Positions 51,835 through 60,569 of a stretch of 64,000 bases of DNA are shown here, in pieces; position 1 is the stretch's first letter, and the number at the start of each line of letters is the position of its first letter. This stretch comes from Modestobacter sp. VKM Ac-2977 (GTDB lineage: Bacteria > Actinomycetota > Actinomycetes > Mycobacteriales > Geodermatophilaceae). The notes beneath the pieces are model-generated. The model ran no database searches. It was not told the origin of the DNA and worked only from the letters and a program-made list of their open reading frames with translations. The stretch covers positions 404,060 through 468,059 of the forward strand of contig NZ_JAPVBQ010000003.1 in NCBI RefSeq assembly GCF_026968045.1. The letters are read 5' to 3'. A program made the position numbers and the translations under genes.

Positions 51835-52158
51835 GTGAGCGATCCAGGCAGGGCGACGGACGGCGTCCGGGCGGCGGAGCTGTACGAGGCGACGCTGCAG
51901 CCGCGCCGCGGTGGCCGGGTGCTGCGCGGTGCACGGCTGGCGGCCGCGTTCGTGGCCGAGCTGGCCTGGGGGCTGATCCCCGGGCCGTCCCTGCACGACG
52001 TGGTGGTCACCCGGCGGGCCGACGGCGCCGAGGTGCTGCGCGTCTGGGCCGGTGACCCGATGCACCCCGGCGACATGCTGGCGCAGGTCCGGCGGCAACT
52101 GGCGGAGCGCTCCCCGTCCGACTTCCTCGCCGAGTGGGGCGCCGACGAGCCGGTGTGA
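51835..52158 (+). CDS. Hypothetical small protein (107 aa)
   Basis: GTG start. One weakly hydrophobic stretch (LAAAFVAELAWGLIPGPSLHDVVV) and a C-terminal helical part MLAQVRRQLAERSPSDFLAEWG. A middle segment TRRADGAEVLRVWAGDP reads like a beta hairpin. I do not recognise a family. It lies between the XRE gene and the gamma carbonic anhydrase gene on the same strand. Confidence 0.6.
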   Translation: MSDPGRATDGVRAAELYEATLQPRRGGRVLRGARLAAAFVAELAWGLIPGPSLHDVVVTRRADGAEVLRVWAGDPMHPGDMLAQVRRQLAERSPSDFLAEWGADEPV

Positions 52159-52213
52159 TGTGCTGCGCGCAGCAGCGGGAACCGCCCGCCCCCTCGGTGA
52201 GGAGTGCAGCAAC

Positions 52214-52753
52214 GTGGCTGACAGCTACATCGGAGCCCTCGACTTCGGTGCCCCGGAGATCGACGAGCAGGCGTTCGTCGCCCCCACCGCCGTCGTGGTC
52301 GGCAAGGTGACCATGGGCCCGCGGGCCAGCATCTGGTACGGCGCGATCGCCCGGGCCGACTCGGAGGTCATCGAGATCGGCGCGGACTCGAACGTCCAGG
52401 ACGGCTCGACCCTGCACAGCGACCCCGGGCACCCACTGGTGATCGGCCGCGGCGTGACCGTCGGCCACAACGTCGTGCTGCACGGCGCCCGGGTCGACGA
52501 CCACGTGCTGGTGGGCATGGGCAGCACCGTGCTCAACGGTGCGCACATCGGCTCCGGCTCGATCGTCGCCGCCGGCGCGGTGGTCATGCAGGGCGCGCAG
52601 ATCCCACCGAACTCCTTGGTCGCCGGGGTGCCGGCCAAGGTGCGACGGGAGACCACCGAGGACGACCGCACGGCGATCGAGCTGAACGCCCAGAGCTACA
52701 CCGACCGGCTCGACCAGCACCGCGCCGTCCGCCGGGTGCGGCAGGAGGGCTGA
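52214..52753 (+). CDS. Gamma carbonic anhydrase-like hexapeptide protein
   Basis: 179 residues from GTG. Left-handed beta-helix with repeated hexapeptides (VVVGKVTMGPRASIWYGAIARADSEVIEIGADSNVQDGSTLH). Metal-ligand histidines are in TLHSD and VGHNVVLHG. Ends with a helix for trimer packing. Members are carbonic anhydrases or related acyl/metal proteins, and many have unproven activity. It precedes two further genes in tight linkage. Confidence 0.88.
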   Translation: MADSYIGALDFGAPEIDEQAFVAPTAVVVGKVTMGPRASIWYGAIARADSEVIEIGADSNVQDGSTLHSDPGHPLVIGRGVTVGHNVVLHGARVDDHVLVGMGSTVLNGAHIGSGSIVAAGAVVMQGAQIPPNSLVAGVPAKVRRETTEDDRTAIELNAQSYTDRLDQHRAVRRVRQEG

Positions 52754-52757
52754 GCGG

Positions 52758-53255
52758 ATGAGCGCCGAAGAGCTGCGCCGTCAGGTCTCCTGGACCGTCG
52801 ATGACACCTCAGCGGCCCGGCGGGCCGGCCGGTTCCTCGGCGGGGTCGTCCACCTGGTCTCCGCGGTGGCGACCCTGGGCGCGGACGCCGGGACCGGGGC
52901 TCGTCGACCCACGTGGAGCCTGCCGGCCGACCCGGACGACTACCTGGACCTCGGTCCGCTGACCCTGCGGCTGCCCGAGTCCGGCCCGTCCGAGCTGGTG
53001 CAGGCGACGCGGACCGGGGTCTGGGCGACCCCGGCGGGGAGGCCGGCGCGACGGCTGCCGGTGGAGGCGTGGCGGGTGGTGTCGGCGGTGCCGGGCACCG
53101 GCTCACGCTCGCCCCGCCACCCGGAGGCGGAGTGGACGCTGACCGTCAGCAACGGGTCGGCGCACGGTTCGCTGACCGGCGCCTGGCTGGGGCTCGCCTG
53201 GATCGGGCACCTGGCCGGCTGGTCCGAGCCGGTGGCGTCGCCGGGGAGCGCATGA
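52758..53255 (+). CDS. Hypothetical protein upstream of a sigma-like gene (165 aa)
   Basis: ATG is 5 bp after the carbonic anhydrase stop. It has an amphipathic beginning (ELRRQVSWTVDDTSAARRAGRFLGG) and a Trp-rich C terminus (LTGAWLGLAWIGHLAGWSEP). No domain recognised. Its stop overlaps the start of the sigma-like gene by 4 bp, so the two are likely linked in function. It does not resemble a known anti-sigma factor. Confidence 0.65.
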   Translation: MSAEELRRQVSWTVDDTSAARRAGRFLGGVVHLVSAVATLGADAGTGARRPTWSLPADPDDYLDLGPLTLRLPESGPSELVQATRTGVWATPAGRPARRLPVEAWRVVSAVPGTGSRSPRHPEAEWTLTVSNGSAHGSLTGAWLGLAWIGHLAGWSEPVASPGSA

Positions 53256-53923
53256 CCGCTGGGGCGTTCGAGGAGTTCGTCGCCGCGGAGTCGACGCCGT
53301 CCCTCCGCGTGGCGTACCTGTTGACCGGTGACGGTCGCGCGGCCGGTGACCTGCTGCAGGAGGCGCTGATCGCCGCCCACCACCGCTGGGACCGGCTCGC
53401 GGACCGGGAGGAGGCGACGTCCGCCCTCCGGCGGGAGCTGGTGGCCGCGCACCTGGGCCGACGGTGGAGCCGGGTCGGTGCGGCGCTCGGCGACTCCCCG
53501 CTGCTGGCCGGCACCACCGGGATCCCCGGTTTCTCCTCGGCACACTCGGATCCGGTTCCGTCGGACGAGACGGCGGCCGCGCTGGCCCACCTGCTCCCGC
53601 GGCAGCGCGTGGCCCTCGCACTCCGGTACGGCGCGGGCCTGTCGGAGGAGGCGGTCGCCGACGCGCTGGGCACGCCGGTGGCCGACGTCCGGGCGCTCGT
53701 CGGCGACGGGCTGGGCCGGCTGGGCGAGCTCCTCGAGGTGGACGGCGCAGCGGCGGCGGCCCTGGTGTGCGACCTCGCCGGGCGGGCCCCCGCCGACCCC
53801 GGCGACGTCCACGGCCGGGTGCTGGACGGCGAGCGATCGGAACGCCGACATCGGGCCGGGCTGCTCGCCCTGGCGGCGTTCTTCGTCCTCGTCGTCCTGC
53901 TGGTGCTGTTCGCCGGACGGTGA
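53252..53923 (+). CDS. ECF-like sigma factor with C-terminal membrane helix
   Basis: 223 residues. The sigma region 2-like stretch (FEEFVAAESTPSLRVAYLLTGDGRAAGDLLQEALIAAHHRWDRLAD) and region 4 (LPRQRVALALRYGAGLSEEAVADALGTPVADVRALVGDGLGRL) match SigE-type ECF factors. After about 45 further residues the chain ends in a hydrophobic helix ALAAFFVLVVLLVLFAG. Soluble ECF factors do not carry such a helix, so the protein may be membrane-anchored or a degenerate sigma with another role. Overlaps the previous gene by 4 bp. Confidence 0.72.
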   Translation: MTAGAFEEFVAAESTPSLRVAYLLTGDGRAAGDLLQEALIAAHHRWDRLADREEATSALRRELVAAHLGRRWSRVGAALGDSPLLAGTTGIPGFSSAHSDPVPSDETAAALAHLLPRQRVALALRYGAGLSEEAVADALGTPVADVRALVGDGLGRLGELLEVDGAAAAALVCDLAGRAPADPGDVHGRVLDGERSERRHRAGLLALAAFFVLVVLLVLFAGR

Positions 53924-53926
53924 GGC

Positions 53927-53953
53927 CCCGCTGCCGGGCTCCGAGGCAGCGGG
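53927..53953. terminator. Hairpin between convergent sigma-like and desaturase genes
   Basis: CCCGCTGCC (53927-53935) pairs perfectly with GGCAGCGGG (53945-53953). It lies 4 bp after the sigma-like stop and 9 bp before the desaturase stop, serving both strands. Confidence 0.7.
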
Positions 53954-53961
53954 ACCCTTCC

Positions 53962-55068
53962 TCAGTTGCGGATCGAGGACGTCAGCGGGCAGACGAACGG
54001 GTCGCGCTCGCCGAGCCCGACGCGGTTCAGGTACTGGACGACGATCCGGTACGAGCCGACCAGCGACGTCTCGGTGTAGCTGATCCCGTGCTGGGCGCAG
54101 TGTGCGCGCACCATCGGCTGCACCTTCTTCAGGTTCGGCCGCGGCATGCTCGGGAAGAGGTGGTGCTCGATCTGGTAGTTCAGGCCGCCCATCATGAAGT
54201 CGGTGACCCGGCCGCCCTTGATGTTGCGCGACATGAGCACCTGACGGCGCAGGAAGTCGACCTTGGCGTTCTTCGGGACGATCGGCATGCCCTTGTGGTT
54301 GGGCGCGAACGAGCCACCCAGCAGCAGACCGAACACGGCCTGCTGGACCAGGATGAAGGCCACGGCCAGCAGCGGCGGCATGATCAGGAAGACCGCCCCG
54401 ACGAAGAGCCCCAGCCGGGCCGCGATGATCGCGATCTCCAGCCGGCGGTGCGGCATCGTCTTCTCGCGGGCGAGGGTGGCCAGGCTGTTGGCGTGCAGGG
54501 CGGCACCCTCGAAGCACAGCAGCGGGAAGAACGCCCAACCTTGGTGCCGGGTCCACCAGCCACGCAGGCCGCTCATCCGGTCCTCGGCGTCGTCCGGCGT
54601 GAAGGCCAGCACCGCGGACTCGATGTCGGGGTCCTTGCCCATCTGGTTCGGGGCGTTGTGGTGCCGGTTGTGCTTCTGCATCCACCAGCCGTAGCCGATG
54701 CCGGCGAAACCGCAGGAGAGCACCCGGGCGTTCCACTCGTTGGCCCGGTGCGAGCCGAAGGCCTGCCGGTGCGCGGTGTCGTGGCCCAGGAAGCCGAACT
54801 GGGTGCAGACCAGCGAGAGGACGACGGCCAGGCCCAGCTGCCACCAGGAGTCGCCCAGTGCCACGATCGCCACCCAGACCCCGGCGAAGGCGGCCACGGT
54901 CAGCGCGATCGACGCGACGTAGTACGGGCGGCGGCGGTTCAGCAGCCCGGCGTCCTTCACCTGCTGGGAGAGCTCGGCGTAGACGCTGACCTGACGGTCG
55001 CGGGCTCGCTCGGGGCGGGGCGCCCGGGCGGGGGGAGGCGTGGAGCCCTCCAGCGTGGTTGCGGTCAT
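53962..55068 (-). CDS. Membrane fatty acid/acyl-CoA desaturase
   Basis: 368 residues from ATG at 55066-55068 (GAGAG 6 nt upstream; a GTG 6 nt further out is possible). The three histidine boxes of membrane desaturases are complete: GHDTAHR, KHNRHHN and QIEHHLFPS. Four membrane segments occur in the usual pairs. It belongs to the class that introduces double bonds into acyl chains of lipids or acyl-CoA with O2; actinobacterial relatives include DesA3. A ferredoxin or oxidoreductase partner is not next to it. Confidence 0.9.
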   Translation of the reverse strand: MTATTLEGSTPPPARAPRPERARDRQVSVYAELSQQVKDAGLLNRRRPYYVASIALTVAAFAGVWVAIVALGDSWWQLGLAVVLSLVCTQFGFLGHDTAHRQAFGSHRANEWNARVLSCGFAGIGYGWWMQKHNRHHNAPNQMGKDPDIESAVLAFTPDDAEDRMSGLRGWWTRHQGWAFFPLLCFEGAALHANSLATLAREKTMPHRRLEIAIIAARLGLFVGAVFLIMPPLLAVAFILVQQAVFGLLLGGSFAPNHKGMPIVPKNAKVDFLRRQVLMSRNIKGGRVTDFMMGGLNYQIEHHLFPSMPRPNLKKVQPMVRAHCAQHGISYTETSLVGSYRIVVQYLNRVGLGERDPFVCPLTSSIRN

Positions 55069-55262
55069 CTGCACTCTCAGGGTGGGTCCCGGGCTGCTCC
55101 GGGTGGTGCCGGGCGACCGGCGACGACAGGGACCGCGCTACGTCTGGCTGGAGCACCGCGTGCTGCCGACGGTAGGCGACGGGGCACACCTCTGCCACGC
55201 GGGTCCCGGGGGTGATAAGCGCGGGAGACACGTGACATCACGCTCAGTGCAGACTCGCTGGC

Positions 55263-55520
55263 GTGCGGGTGGCGATCAGGGTGCGGCCGGGGGCATCGCG
55301 TACCGAGGTCGGGGGCGAGCACGACGGCGCACTCATCGTCCGGGTGTCGGCGCGGGCGGTCGACGGCAGGGCGACCGAGGCGGCGTTGGCTGCGGTGGCC
55401 GCCGCCTTCGGCGTCCGCCGCTCCGCGGTCACGCTCGTCACCGGCGCGACGGCCCGTTCGAAGGTGGTCGACGTGGACGGCGGCACGGACGCCGCGCTCC
55501 AGGAGCTGCTGGCCCACTGA
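55263..55520 (+). CDS. DUF167 (YggU-type) protein
   Basis: 85 residues from GTG. It reads VRVAIRVRPGASRTEVGGEHDGALIVRVSARAVDGRATEAALAAVAAAFGV then TLVTGATARSKVVDV, the full DUF167 pattern (RVxPGASR, G.LxVRVxAxPVDGxAN, VxGxxSRxKxV). Function is unknown, though the fold is known and widespread. It is followed by a strong hairpin that belongs to repeat family copy C. Confidence 0.88.
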   Translation: MRVAIRVRPGASRTEVGGEHDGALIVRVSARAVDGRATEAALAAVAAAFGVRRSAVTLVTGATARSKVVDVDGGTDAALQELLAH

Positions 55521-55539
55521 GACTCACCCGCGATCGCAC

Positions 55540-55583
55540 CCTCCCCCAGGGGCCGAGGTCGCGACTGCGGCCCCTGGGGGAGG
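55540..55583. repeat. Dispersed palindromic repeat, copy C, also terminator
   Basis: Perfect 15-bp arms CCTCCCCCAGGGGCC (55540-55554) and GGCCCCTGGGGGAGG (55569-55583) around GAGGTCGCGACTGC. The inner AGGGGCC...GGCCCCT with TCGCGA core is shared with copies A and B at 3138 and 4654; the second palindrome is absent. It separates the DUF167 gene from the next alcohol dehydrogenase gene. Confidence 0.75.
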
Positions 55584-55591
55584 CTGTCGGG

Positions 55592-56620
55592 GTGCGCGCG
55601 CTCTTGTTCGAGGAGTTCGGTGGCCCGCTGACGGTCCGGTCGGTGCCCGACCCGACCCCCGGCCGGGACGGCGTCGTCGTCCGGGTGGGCGCCAGCGGGA
55701 TCTGCCGCAGCGACTGGCACGGCTGGTCCGGCCACGACCCCGACGTCGTCCTGCCGCACGTGCCCGGCCACGAGCTGGCCGGCACCGTGGCCGCCGTCGG
55801 TGACCGGGTGCGGACCTGGTCGGTGGGCGACCGGGTCACCGTGCCGTTCGTCTGCGCGTGCGGGCACTGCGGGCCGTGCCGGGACGGCGCCGGTCAGGTC
55901 TGCCTGAACCAGACCCAGCCCGGGTTCACGCACTGGGGTTCGCTGGCCGAGTTCGTCGCGCTGGACGCGGCCGACGTCAACCTGGTCGCCCTGCCCGACG
56001 AGATGCCGTTCGCCACCGCGGCCGGCCTGGGCTGCCGGTTCGCCACTGCCTTCCGGGCCGTCACCGGCGTCGGCCGGGTGCGGCCCGGCGAGTGGGTGGC
56101 GGTGCACGGCTGCGGCGGCGTCGGGCTGTCCGCGGTCCAGGTCGCGGTGGCCGCCGGGGCCCGGGTCGTGGCCGTCGACATCACCCCGGGCGCCCTCGAA
56201 CTGGCCCGGGCCTGCGGTGCGGAGCACACGGTGGACGGCGCCGGCGACGTCCCCGGCGTGATCGCCGAGCTGACCGACGGCGGTGCGCACGTCTCGCTGG
56301 ACGCTCTCGGCGCCGCCGTGACCTGCCTGAACTCGATCCGCAGCCTCCGACCGCGGGGTCGGCACGTGCAGGTCGGGCTGCTGCCGCCGGTGCTCGGCCG
56401 CCCGGAGATCCCGATGGAGCGGGTGATCGCCGGCGAACTGGCCCTGCTGGGCAGCCACGGGATGGCGGCGGCCGACTACCCGGCGATGCTCTCGCTGATC
56501 ACGGCCGGTCGGCTGCACCCCGAGCTGCTGGTCACCCGGGAGCTCGGCCTGGACGCCGCTGGTGCTGCGCTGCCCGCGGTGGGCCGCGAGCCGGGGATCG
56601 CCGTCGTCACCTCGTTCTGA
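55592..56620 (+). CDS. Zinc-dependent medium-chain alcohol dehydrogenase
   Basis: 342 residues from GTG just after repeat copy C. Catalytic zinc ligands in SGICRSDWHGW and PGHELAG; structural-zinc cysteines in CACGHCGPCRDGAGQVCLN; Rossmann motif VAVHGCGGVGLSAVQVAVAAGARVVAVD, whose aspartate suggests NAD(H). It is unlike the NDMA-type enzyme at 5.3 kb in sequence and probably uses free NAD. Resembles alcohol/threonine dehydrogenase-like enzymes. Substrate unknown. Confidence 0.88.
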   Translation: MRALLFEEFGGPLTVRSVPDPTPGRDGVVVRVGASGICRSDWHGWSGHDPDVVLPHVPGHELAGTVAAVGDRVRTWSVGDRVTVPFVCACGHCGPCRDGAGQVCLNQTQPGFTHWGSLAEFVALDAADVNLVALPDEMPFATAAGLGCRFATAFRAVTGVGRVRPGEWVAVHGCGGVGLSAVQVAVAAGARVVAVDITPGALELARACGAEHTVDGAGDVPGVIAELTDGGAHVSLDALGAAVTCLNSIRSLRPRGRHVQVGLLPPVLGRPEIPMERVIAGELALLGSHGMAAADYPAMLSLITAGRLHPELLVTRELGLDAAGAALPAVGREPGIAVVTSF

Positions 56621-56648
56621 GCTGGGCAGCACCTGCCACGATCGCCCG

Positions 56649-56966
56649 GTGGCGACTTACCGGGTGTCGGTGACCTACACAGTGGACGTCGTGGACGAGG
56701 AGGCGCTCCTCCGGGCCGGCGCAGCCACGTGGGACGCGTCAGCCGGAGGCTGGGCACTCCGCACCGACGACGACGGCGGTGTCGCGGAGGCCACGACCGA
56801 GGAGGTGGCGGCCGTGACACCTGGGCTCGAGGCCAGCATCGCCTTCGTCCTGGGCGCCCAGCCGTACCCGGTCGTCCCCGGGGTGTGGTTCGCCGCCTCG
56901 TCCGTCGACGTCGAGCCCGGCAACCCGCCCGGTCCAGCTCATGCTGCCGGACCCACCTCGTCCTGA
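56649..56966 (+). CDS. Hypothetical small protein (105 aa)
   Basis: GTG start. Alternating hydrophobic pattern VATYRVSVTYTVDVVDEEALLRAG and later IAFVLGAQPYPVVPGVWFAAS suggests a small alpha/beta fold. No cysteines, no membrane helix, no recognised family. It converges on the proline-threonine-rich membrane protein gene with a 2-bp gap between stops. Confidence 0.6.
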   Translation: MATYRVSVTYTVDVVDEEALLRAGAATWDASAGGWALRTDDDGGVAEATTEEVAAVTPGLEASIAFVLGAQPYPVVPGVWFAASSVDVEPGNPPGPAHAAGPTSS

Positions 56967-56968
56967 GC

Positions 56969-57514
56969 TCAGTCGGTGGGGTCCGGCGTCGTCTCGTCCG
57001 CGGTGCTGGTGGCCTCGGGCTCCGTCGTCCCGGCCTCGGTCGTCTCGTCCCGGGTCGGCGTGCTGGTGGGCGAGGGGGTCCGGGTCGGCGTCGGTGTGGG
57101 GGTCGGCGCGCGGGGGGTGGTGCGGGACGGCGTGCTCACGGGCTCCTCGTCCTCCCCGTCGTCCGGCGGCACCGGGCTGGTCGGCACGACCGGGACGGGC
57201 GTCTCCGGCGTCGGGGGCGTCGTCGGCTCGTCGCACTCCACGACGGTGCAGGGCACCTCGAGTGTCTCGCCGTCGGAGGTGGTGATGGTCCTCGTCCCGC
57301 TGTCCTGGCTGGGCAGGAAGAGGTTGAGCACGAACAGCACCACGAACAGGCCGCTGAGCACCACGGTCGAGGTGCGGGCCCGCCAGATGTGCGAGGGCAC
57401 CCGCTCGTGCCAGGTCGGCGAGCGCCGGGTGGCCGGGGCGGCGACCGCGGACGGTTGTGCGGGGGCGGCCTGCGGCAGGACCCTGGTCGGCTGGTCGTCC
57501 GACGACGTGCTCAT
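56969..57514 (-). CDS. Single-pass membrane protein with Pro/Thr-rich extracellular tail
   Basis: 181 residues. A cytoplasmic N terminus of about 50 residues, one membrane helix (STVVLSGLFVVLFVLNLFLP), then a tail with the pair VPCTVVECDEP and a long Pro/Thr/Ser-rich stretch (TPTPTPTRTPSPTSTPT). Such tails are often O-mannosylated in actinomycetes. ATG overlaps the stop of the MscS gene by 4 bp. Function unknown; perhaps an accessory of the channel. Confidence 0.7.
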   Translation of the reverse strand: MSTSSDDQPTRVLPQAAPAQPSAVAAPATRRSPTWHERVPSHIWRARTSTVVLSGLFVVLFVLNLFLPSQDSGTRTITTSDGETLEVPCTVVECDEPTTPPTPETPVPVVPTSPVPPDDGEDEEPVSTPSRTTPRAPTPTPTPTRTPSPTSTPTRDETTEAGTTEPEATSTADETTPDPTD

Positions 57515-58440
57515 GCGGCTCCTCCCGTGCGTGCCCGGTCCTCGGCCAACGCCTCTTCCTGGATGCTCACGCCGTCCTGCACGTTGGTGGCGCGGAGGGA
57601 CACGCCCTCCCGGGACAGCGCCAGCGCCACCCGGGCCCGGAGGTCGCGGCCCACGTCGAACTGCTTGCCCGGCAGCGTGCGGGCGACGACCCGCAGGTTC
57701 ACCTCGTCCAGCGAGAGGCTCTCCACACCCATCACGCTGGGCTCGTCGAGCAGCAGCTTGTGCAGCCGCGGGTCGGCGAAGGCGCGTTGCCCGACCTCCC
57801 GCAGCACCTCCTGCACCCGGGTGACGTCCGCGGTCGCAGGCACCGGCACGTCGACGACGGCCCGGGCCCAGTCGCGCGAGAGGTTGGTGACCTTGACGAT
57901 CTGGCCGTTGGGCACGATCACCACCTCCCCGTCGACCGAGCGCACCCGGGTGATCCGCAGGGTGACGTCCTCGACCGTCCCGGACGCAGGCTCCATGCCA
58001 CCGACCACCTGGATGGAGACGACGTCGCCGAAGCCGTACTGCCGCTCGGTGATCAGGAAGAAGCCGGCCAGCACGTCACCGACGACCCGCTGGGCGCCGA
58101 AGCCCAGCCCCACGCCGAGCACGGTGGCCGGGGCGACCAGCCCGGTGACCGGGAGCCCCAGCCGGTCGAGGGCGAAGATGACCGCGATGGACCAGATCAG
58201 CACGATCGCCGCCCAGGTCAGCACCTGGGTCAGCGAGTGCCGGTGCTTGGCCGCCTCGGAGCGCACCAGGGCGTCGGAGTCGGTCGCGGCGGCGTCGATC
58301 CGGTCGGTGATCCGGTTCCCGGCCCAGCTGACCAGCCGGGCCACCAGCAGCGCGCCCAGCACGATCAGGAGCGCGTCGAGGGCGGGTCCGCGGAGCCAGT
58401 AGAAGAAGTCGGTGACCGGGCCGGCGGCGAGCACGTTCAT
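57511..58440 (-). CDS. Small-conductance mechanosensitive channel (MscS family)
   Basis: 309 residues. Three membrane helices, then the pore and beta-domain region: VTGLVAPATVLGVGLGFGAQRVVGDVLAGFFLITERQYGFGDVV, and the conserved GTVEDVTLRITRVRSVDGEVVIVPNGQI. The C-terminal alpha/beta cage part follows. It relieves turgor during hypo-osmotic shock. A BCCT carrier lies divergently next to it, so osmotic uptake and release genes are side by side; both may respond to salinity. Confidence 0.92.
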   Translation of the reverse strand: MNVLAAGPVTDFFYWLRGPALDALLIVLGALLVARLVSWAGNRITDRIDAAATDSDALVRSEAAKHRHSLTQVLTWAAIVLIWSIAVIFALDRLGLPVTGLVAPATVLGVGLGFGAQRVVGDVLAGFFLITERQYGFGDVVSIQVVGGMEPASGTVEDVTLRITRVRSVDGEVVIVPNGQIVKVTNLSRDWARAVVDVPVPATADVTRVQEVLREVGQRAFADPRLHKLLLDEPSVMGVESLSLDEVNLRVVARTLPGKQFDVGRDLRARVALALSREGVSLRATNVQDGVSIQEEALAEDRARTGGAA

Positions 58441-58651
58441 CACCCTCCAGTGTGGCCGGTGGACCTGTGCGTGGGGTGCGCGGGTGGTGTGTGCGGGGTG
58501 GATGGGGCCGCTGGTGCGCGCGCCACGGATTTGCATCCGGGCCCGCGGGCAAGGACGGTGGTCCGTGCAACGAGGTGTCCCGAGTGTGGGGCAGCTCGCT
58601 CGACCTGCGCGCCGACCCGAAGGGAGGGGCGCCGATCAGGCGCCACGCCAC

Positions 58652-60520
58652 GTGACGAACCCACCGAACAACCCACCCGGGCAGCCCTCATCCGGCTCGA
58701 CCCGCAGCGGCGAGGCCCCGGGCGTCGACCAGGCCCCGGCTGCCGACCAGGCCCCGGCCGTCGACGACGCCGGCGCGACCGGCCAGACGATCGATGACGT
58801 GCTCGACCCCGACGTCCCCAGCCAGACCCACCCGGCGATCGCCCAGCCGCCGAGCCAGGAGCACGAGCGCCGCCCGAAGCTGGACCGCACGGTCTTCGGG
58901 ATCGCCGCCGTCATCACCCTGGCCTTCCTCGCCTGGGGCTTCCTCAGCCCCACCGGCCTGGGCTCGGCCAGCGGCAGCGCGCTCGGCTGGATCGAGGGCA
59001 ACCTCGGCTGGTTCTTCGTGCTGCTCGCCTCCGCCGTGGTCGTCTTCGTGCTGTGGATCGCCGCCAGCGCCTACGGCCGCATCCCGCTCGGTGCGGACGG
59101 CGAACGGCCGGAGTTCCGGACGATCAGCTGGATCGCGATGATGTTCAGCGCCGGGATGGGCATCGGGCTGATGTTCTTCGGCGTCTCCGAGCCGCTGTCG
59201 CACTACGTGTCGCCGCCGCCGGGCACCGTCCCGGGCGAGACCGACGCAGCCGTGACCACCGCACTGTCCACCACGCTGTTCCACTGGACCCTGCACCCGT
59301 GGGCGCTGTACGCCCTGGTCGGGCTGGCCGTCGCCTACGGCACCTACCGTCGGGGCCGCGGTCAGCTGCTCTCCTCGGTGTTCACCTCGCTGTTCGGCCG
59401 CGGAGTCGCCGAGGGGCCGGCCGGCAAGGTGATCGACGTCCTGGCCATCTTCGCCACGCTGTTCGGCACCGCCGCCTCCCTCGGGCTCGGCGCCCTGCAG
59501 ATCGGCAGCGGGCTGGAGATCCTCGGCTGGCTCGGCCCGGTGGGCAACGCCGCCACGGTCGGCATCATCGCGGTGCTGACCGCGGCGTTCGTGGCGTCGG
59601 CGTTCTCCGGCATCGCTCGCGGCATCCAGTGGCTGTCCAACATCAACGTCGTCCTGGCGTTCGTGCTGGCGCTGTTCGTCTTCGTGGTGGGCCCCACGGT
59701 GCTGATCCTCAACCTGGTGCCGACCGCGCTGGGCTCCTACCTGGCCGACCTCCCCGAGCTGGCCGCCCGCACGAACGCATCCGGCGGCGACCTCGTGGCG
59801 GAGTGGCTGTCCGGCTGGACGGTCTTCTACTGGGCCTGGTGGATCTCCTGGACGCCGTTCGTCGGCGTCTTCCTCGCCCGGATCAGCCGGGGCCGCACGA
59901 TCCGCGAGTTCATCACCGGCGTGTTGCTCGTGCCCAGCGTCGTGACGCTGCTCTGGTTCGCGATCTTCGGCGGTGCCGGGATCGACGCCCAGCGGTCGGG
60001 TCAGGACCTCGCCGGGCAGGCGACGGCCGAGGGCCAGCTGTTCGGGCTGCTCCAGGAGCTGCCGTTCGCCACGGTCACCAGCGTGATCGTGATGCTGCTG
60101 GTCGGGATCTTCTTCGTCACCGGCGCCGACTCGGCCTCGATCGTGATGGCGTCGCTCTCCGAGCGCGGCACCCGTGAGCCGACCTCGAAGATGGTCGTCT
60201 TCTGGGGGCTGCTGACCGGTGGCGTGGCCGCCGTGATGCTGCTCGTCGGCGGCGACGAGGCGCTGCAGGGGCTGCGGAACCTGACGATCATCGCCGCACT
60301 GCCCTTCGCAGTGGTGATGATCGGGCTGGCGGTCGCGCTGACCAAGGACCTGCGCTCGGACCCGATGGTGCTGCGCCGCACGTACGCCAGCGAGGCCGTC
60401 GAGCAGGCGGTCGTCGACGGGATCACCCGGCACGGCGACGACTTCGAGCTGGTCGTGCGCCAGAGCCCCGACGGCCACACCGAGGCACACCCCGAGCCCA
60501 CCCAGCCCGGGCCGCGCTGA
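58652..60520 (+). CDS. BCCT-family osmolyte (betaine/carnitine/choline) transporter
   Basis: 622 residues from GTG at 58652; the ribosome-binding site is not obvious. A polar N-terminal extension of about 80 residues has short repeats (DQAPAADQAPA). The carrier follows with 12 helices: WIAMMFSAGMGIGLMFFGVSEPLSHY is the BCCT signature, and FYWAWWISWTPFVGVFLARISRGRTIREF the substrate-site tryptophan region. BCCT carriers import glycine betaine, choline, carnitine or ectoine with sodium or protons. Substrate not decided. It is divergent from the MscS gene. Confidence 0.92.
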   Translation: MTNPPNNPPGQPSSGSTRSGEAPGVDQAPAADQAPAVDDAGATGQTIDDVLDPDVPSQTHPAIAQPPSQEHERRPKLDRTVFGIAAVITLAFLAWGFLSPTGLGSASGSALGWIEGNLGWFFVLLASAVVVFVLWIAASAYGRIPLGADGERPEFRTISWIAMMFSAGMGIGLMFFGVSEPLSHYVSPPPGTVPGETDAAVTTALSTTLFHWTLHPWALYALVGLAVAYGTYRRGRGQLLSSVFTSLFGRGVAEGPAGKVIDVLAIFATLFGTAASLGLGALQIGSGLEILGWLGPVGNAATVGIIAVLTAAFVASAFSGIARGIQWLSNINVVLAFVLALFVFVVGPTVLILNLVPTALGSYLADLPELAARTNASGGDLVAEWLSGWTVFYWAWWISWTPFVGVFLARISRGRTIREFITGVLLVPSVVTLLWFAIFGGAGIDAQRSGQDLAGQATAEGQLFGLLQELPFATVTSVIVMLLVGIFFVTGADSASIVMASLSERGTREPTSKMVVFWGLLTGGVAAVMLLVGGDEALQGLRNLTIIAALPFAVVMIGLAVALTKDLRSDPMVLRRTYASEAVEQAVVDGITRHGDDFELVVRQSPDGHTEAHPEPTQPGPR

Positions 60521-60523
60521 TCA

Positions 60524-60563
60524 CGGTGGCGACCCGCCGGCGCATGCCGCCGGGTCGCCACCG
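60524..60563. terminator. Long hairpin between BCCT and ABC ATPase genes
   Basis: CGGTGGCGACCCG (60524-60536) pairs with CGGGTCGCCACCG (60551-60563); the inside adds CGGC/GCCG around a GCAT loop. It lies between the convergent stop codons of the BCCT and ABC ATPase genes. Confidence 0.8.
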
Positions 60564-60569
60564 GGCCCT

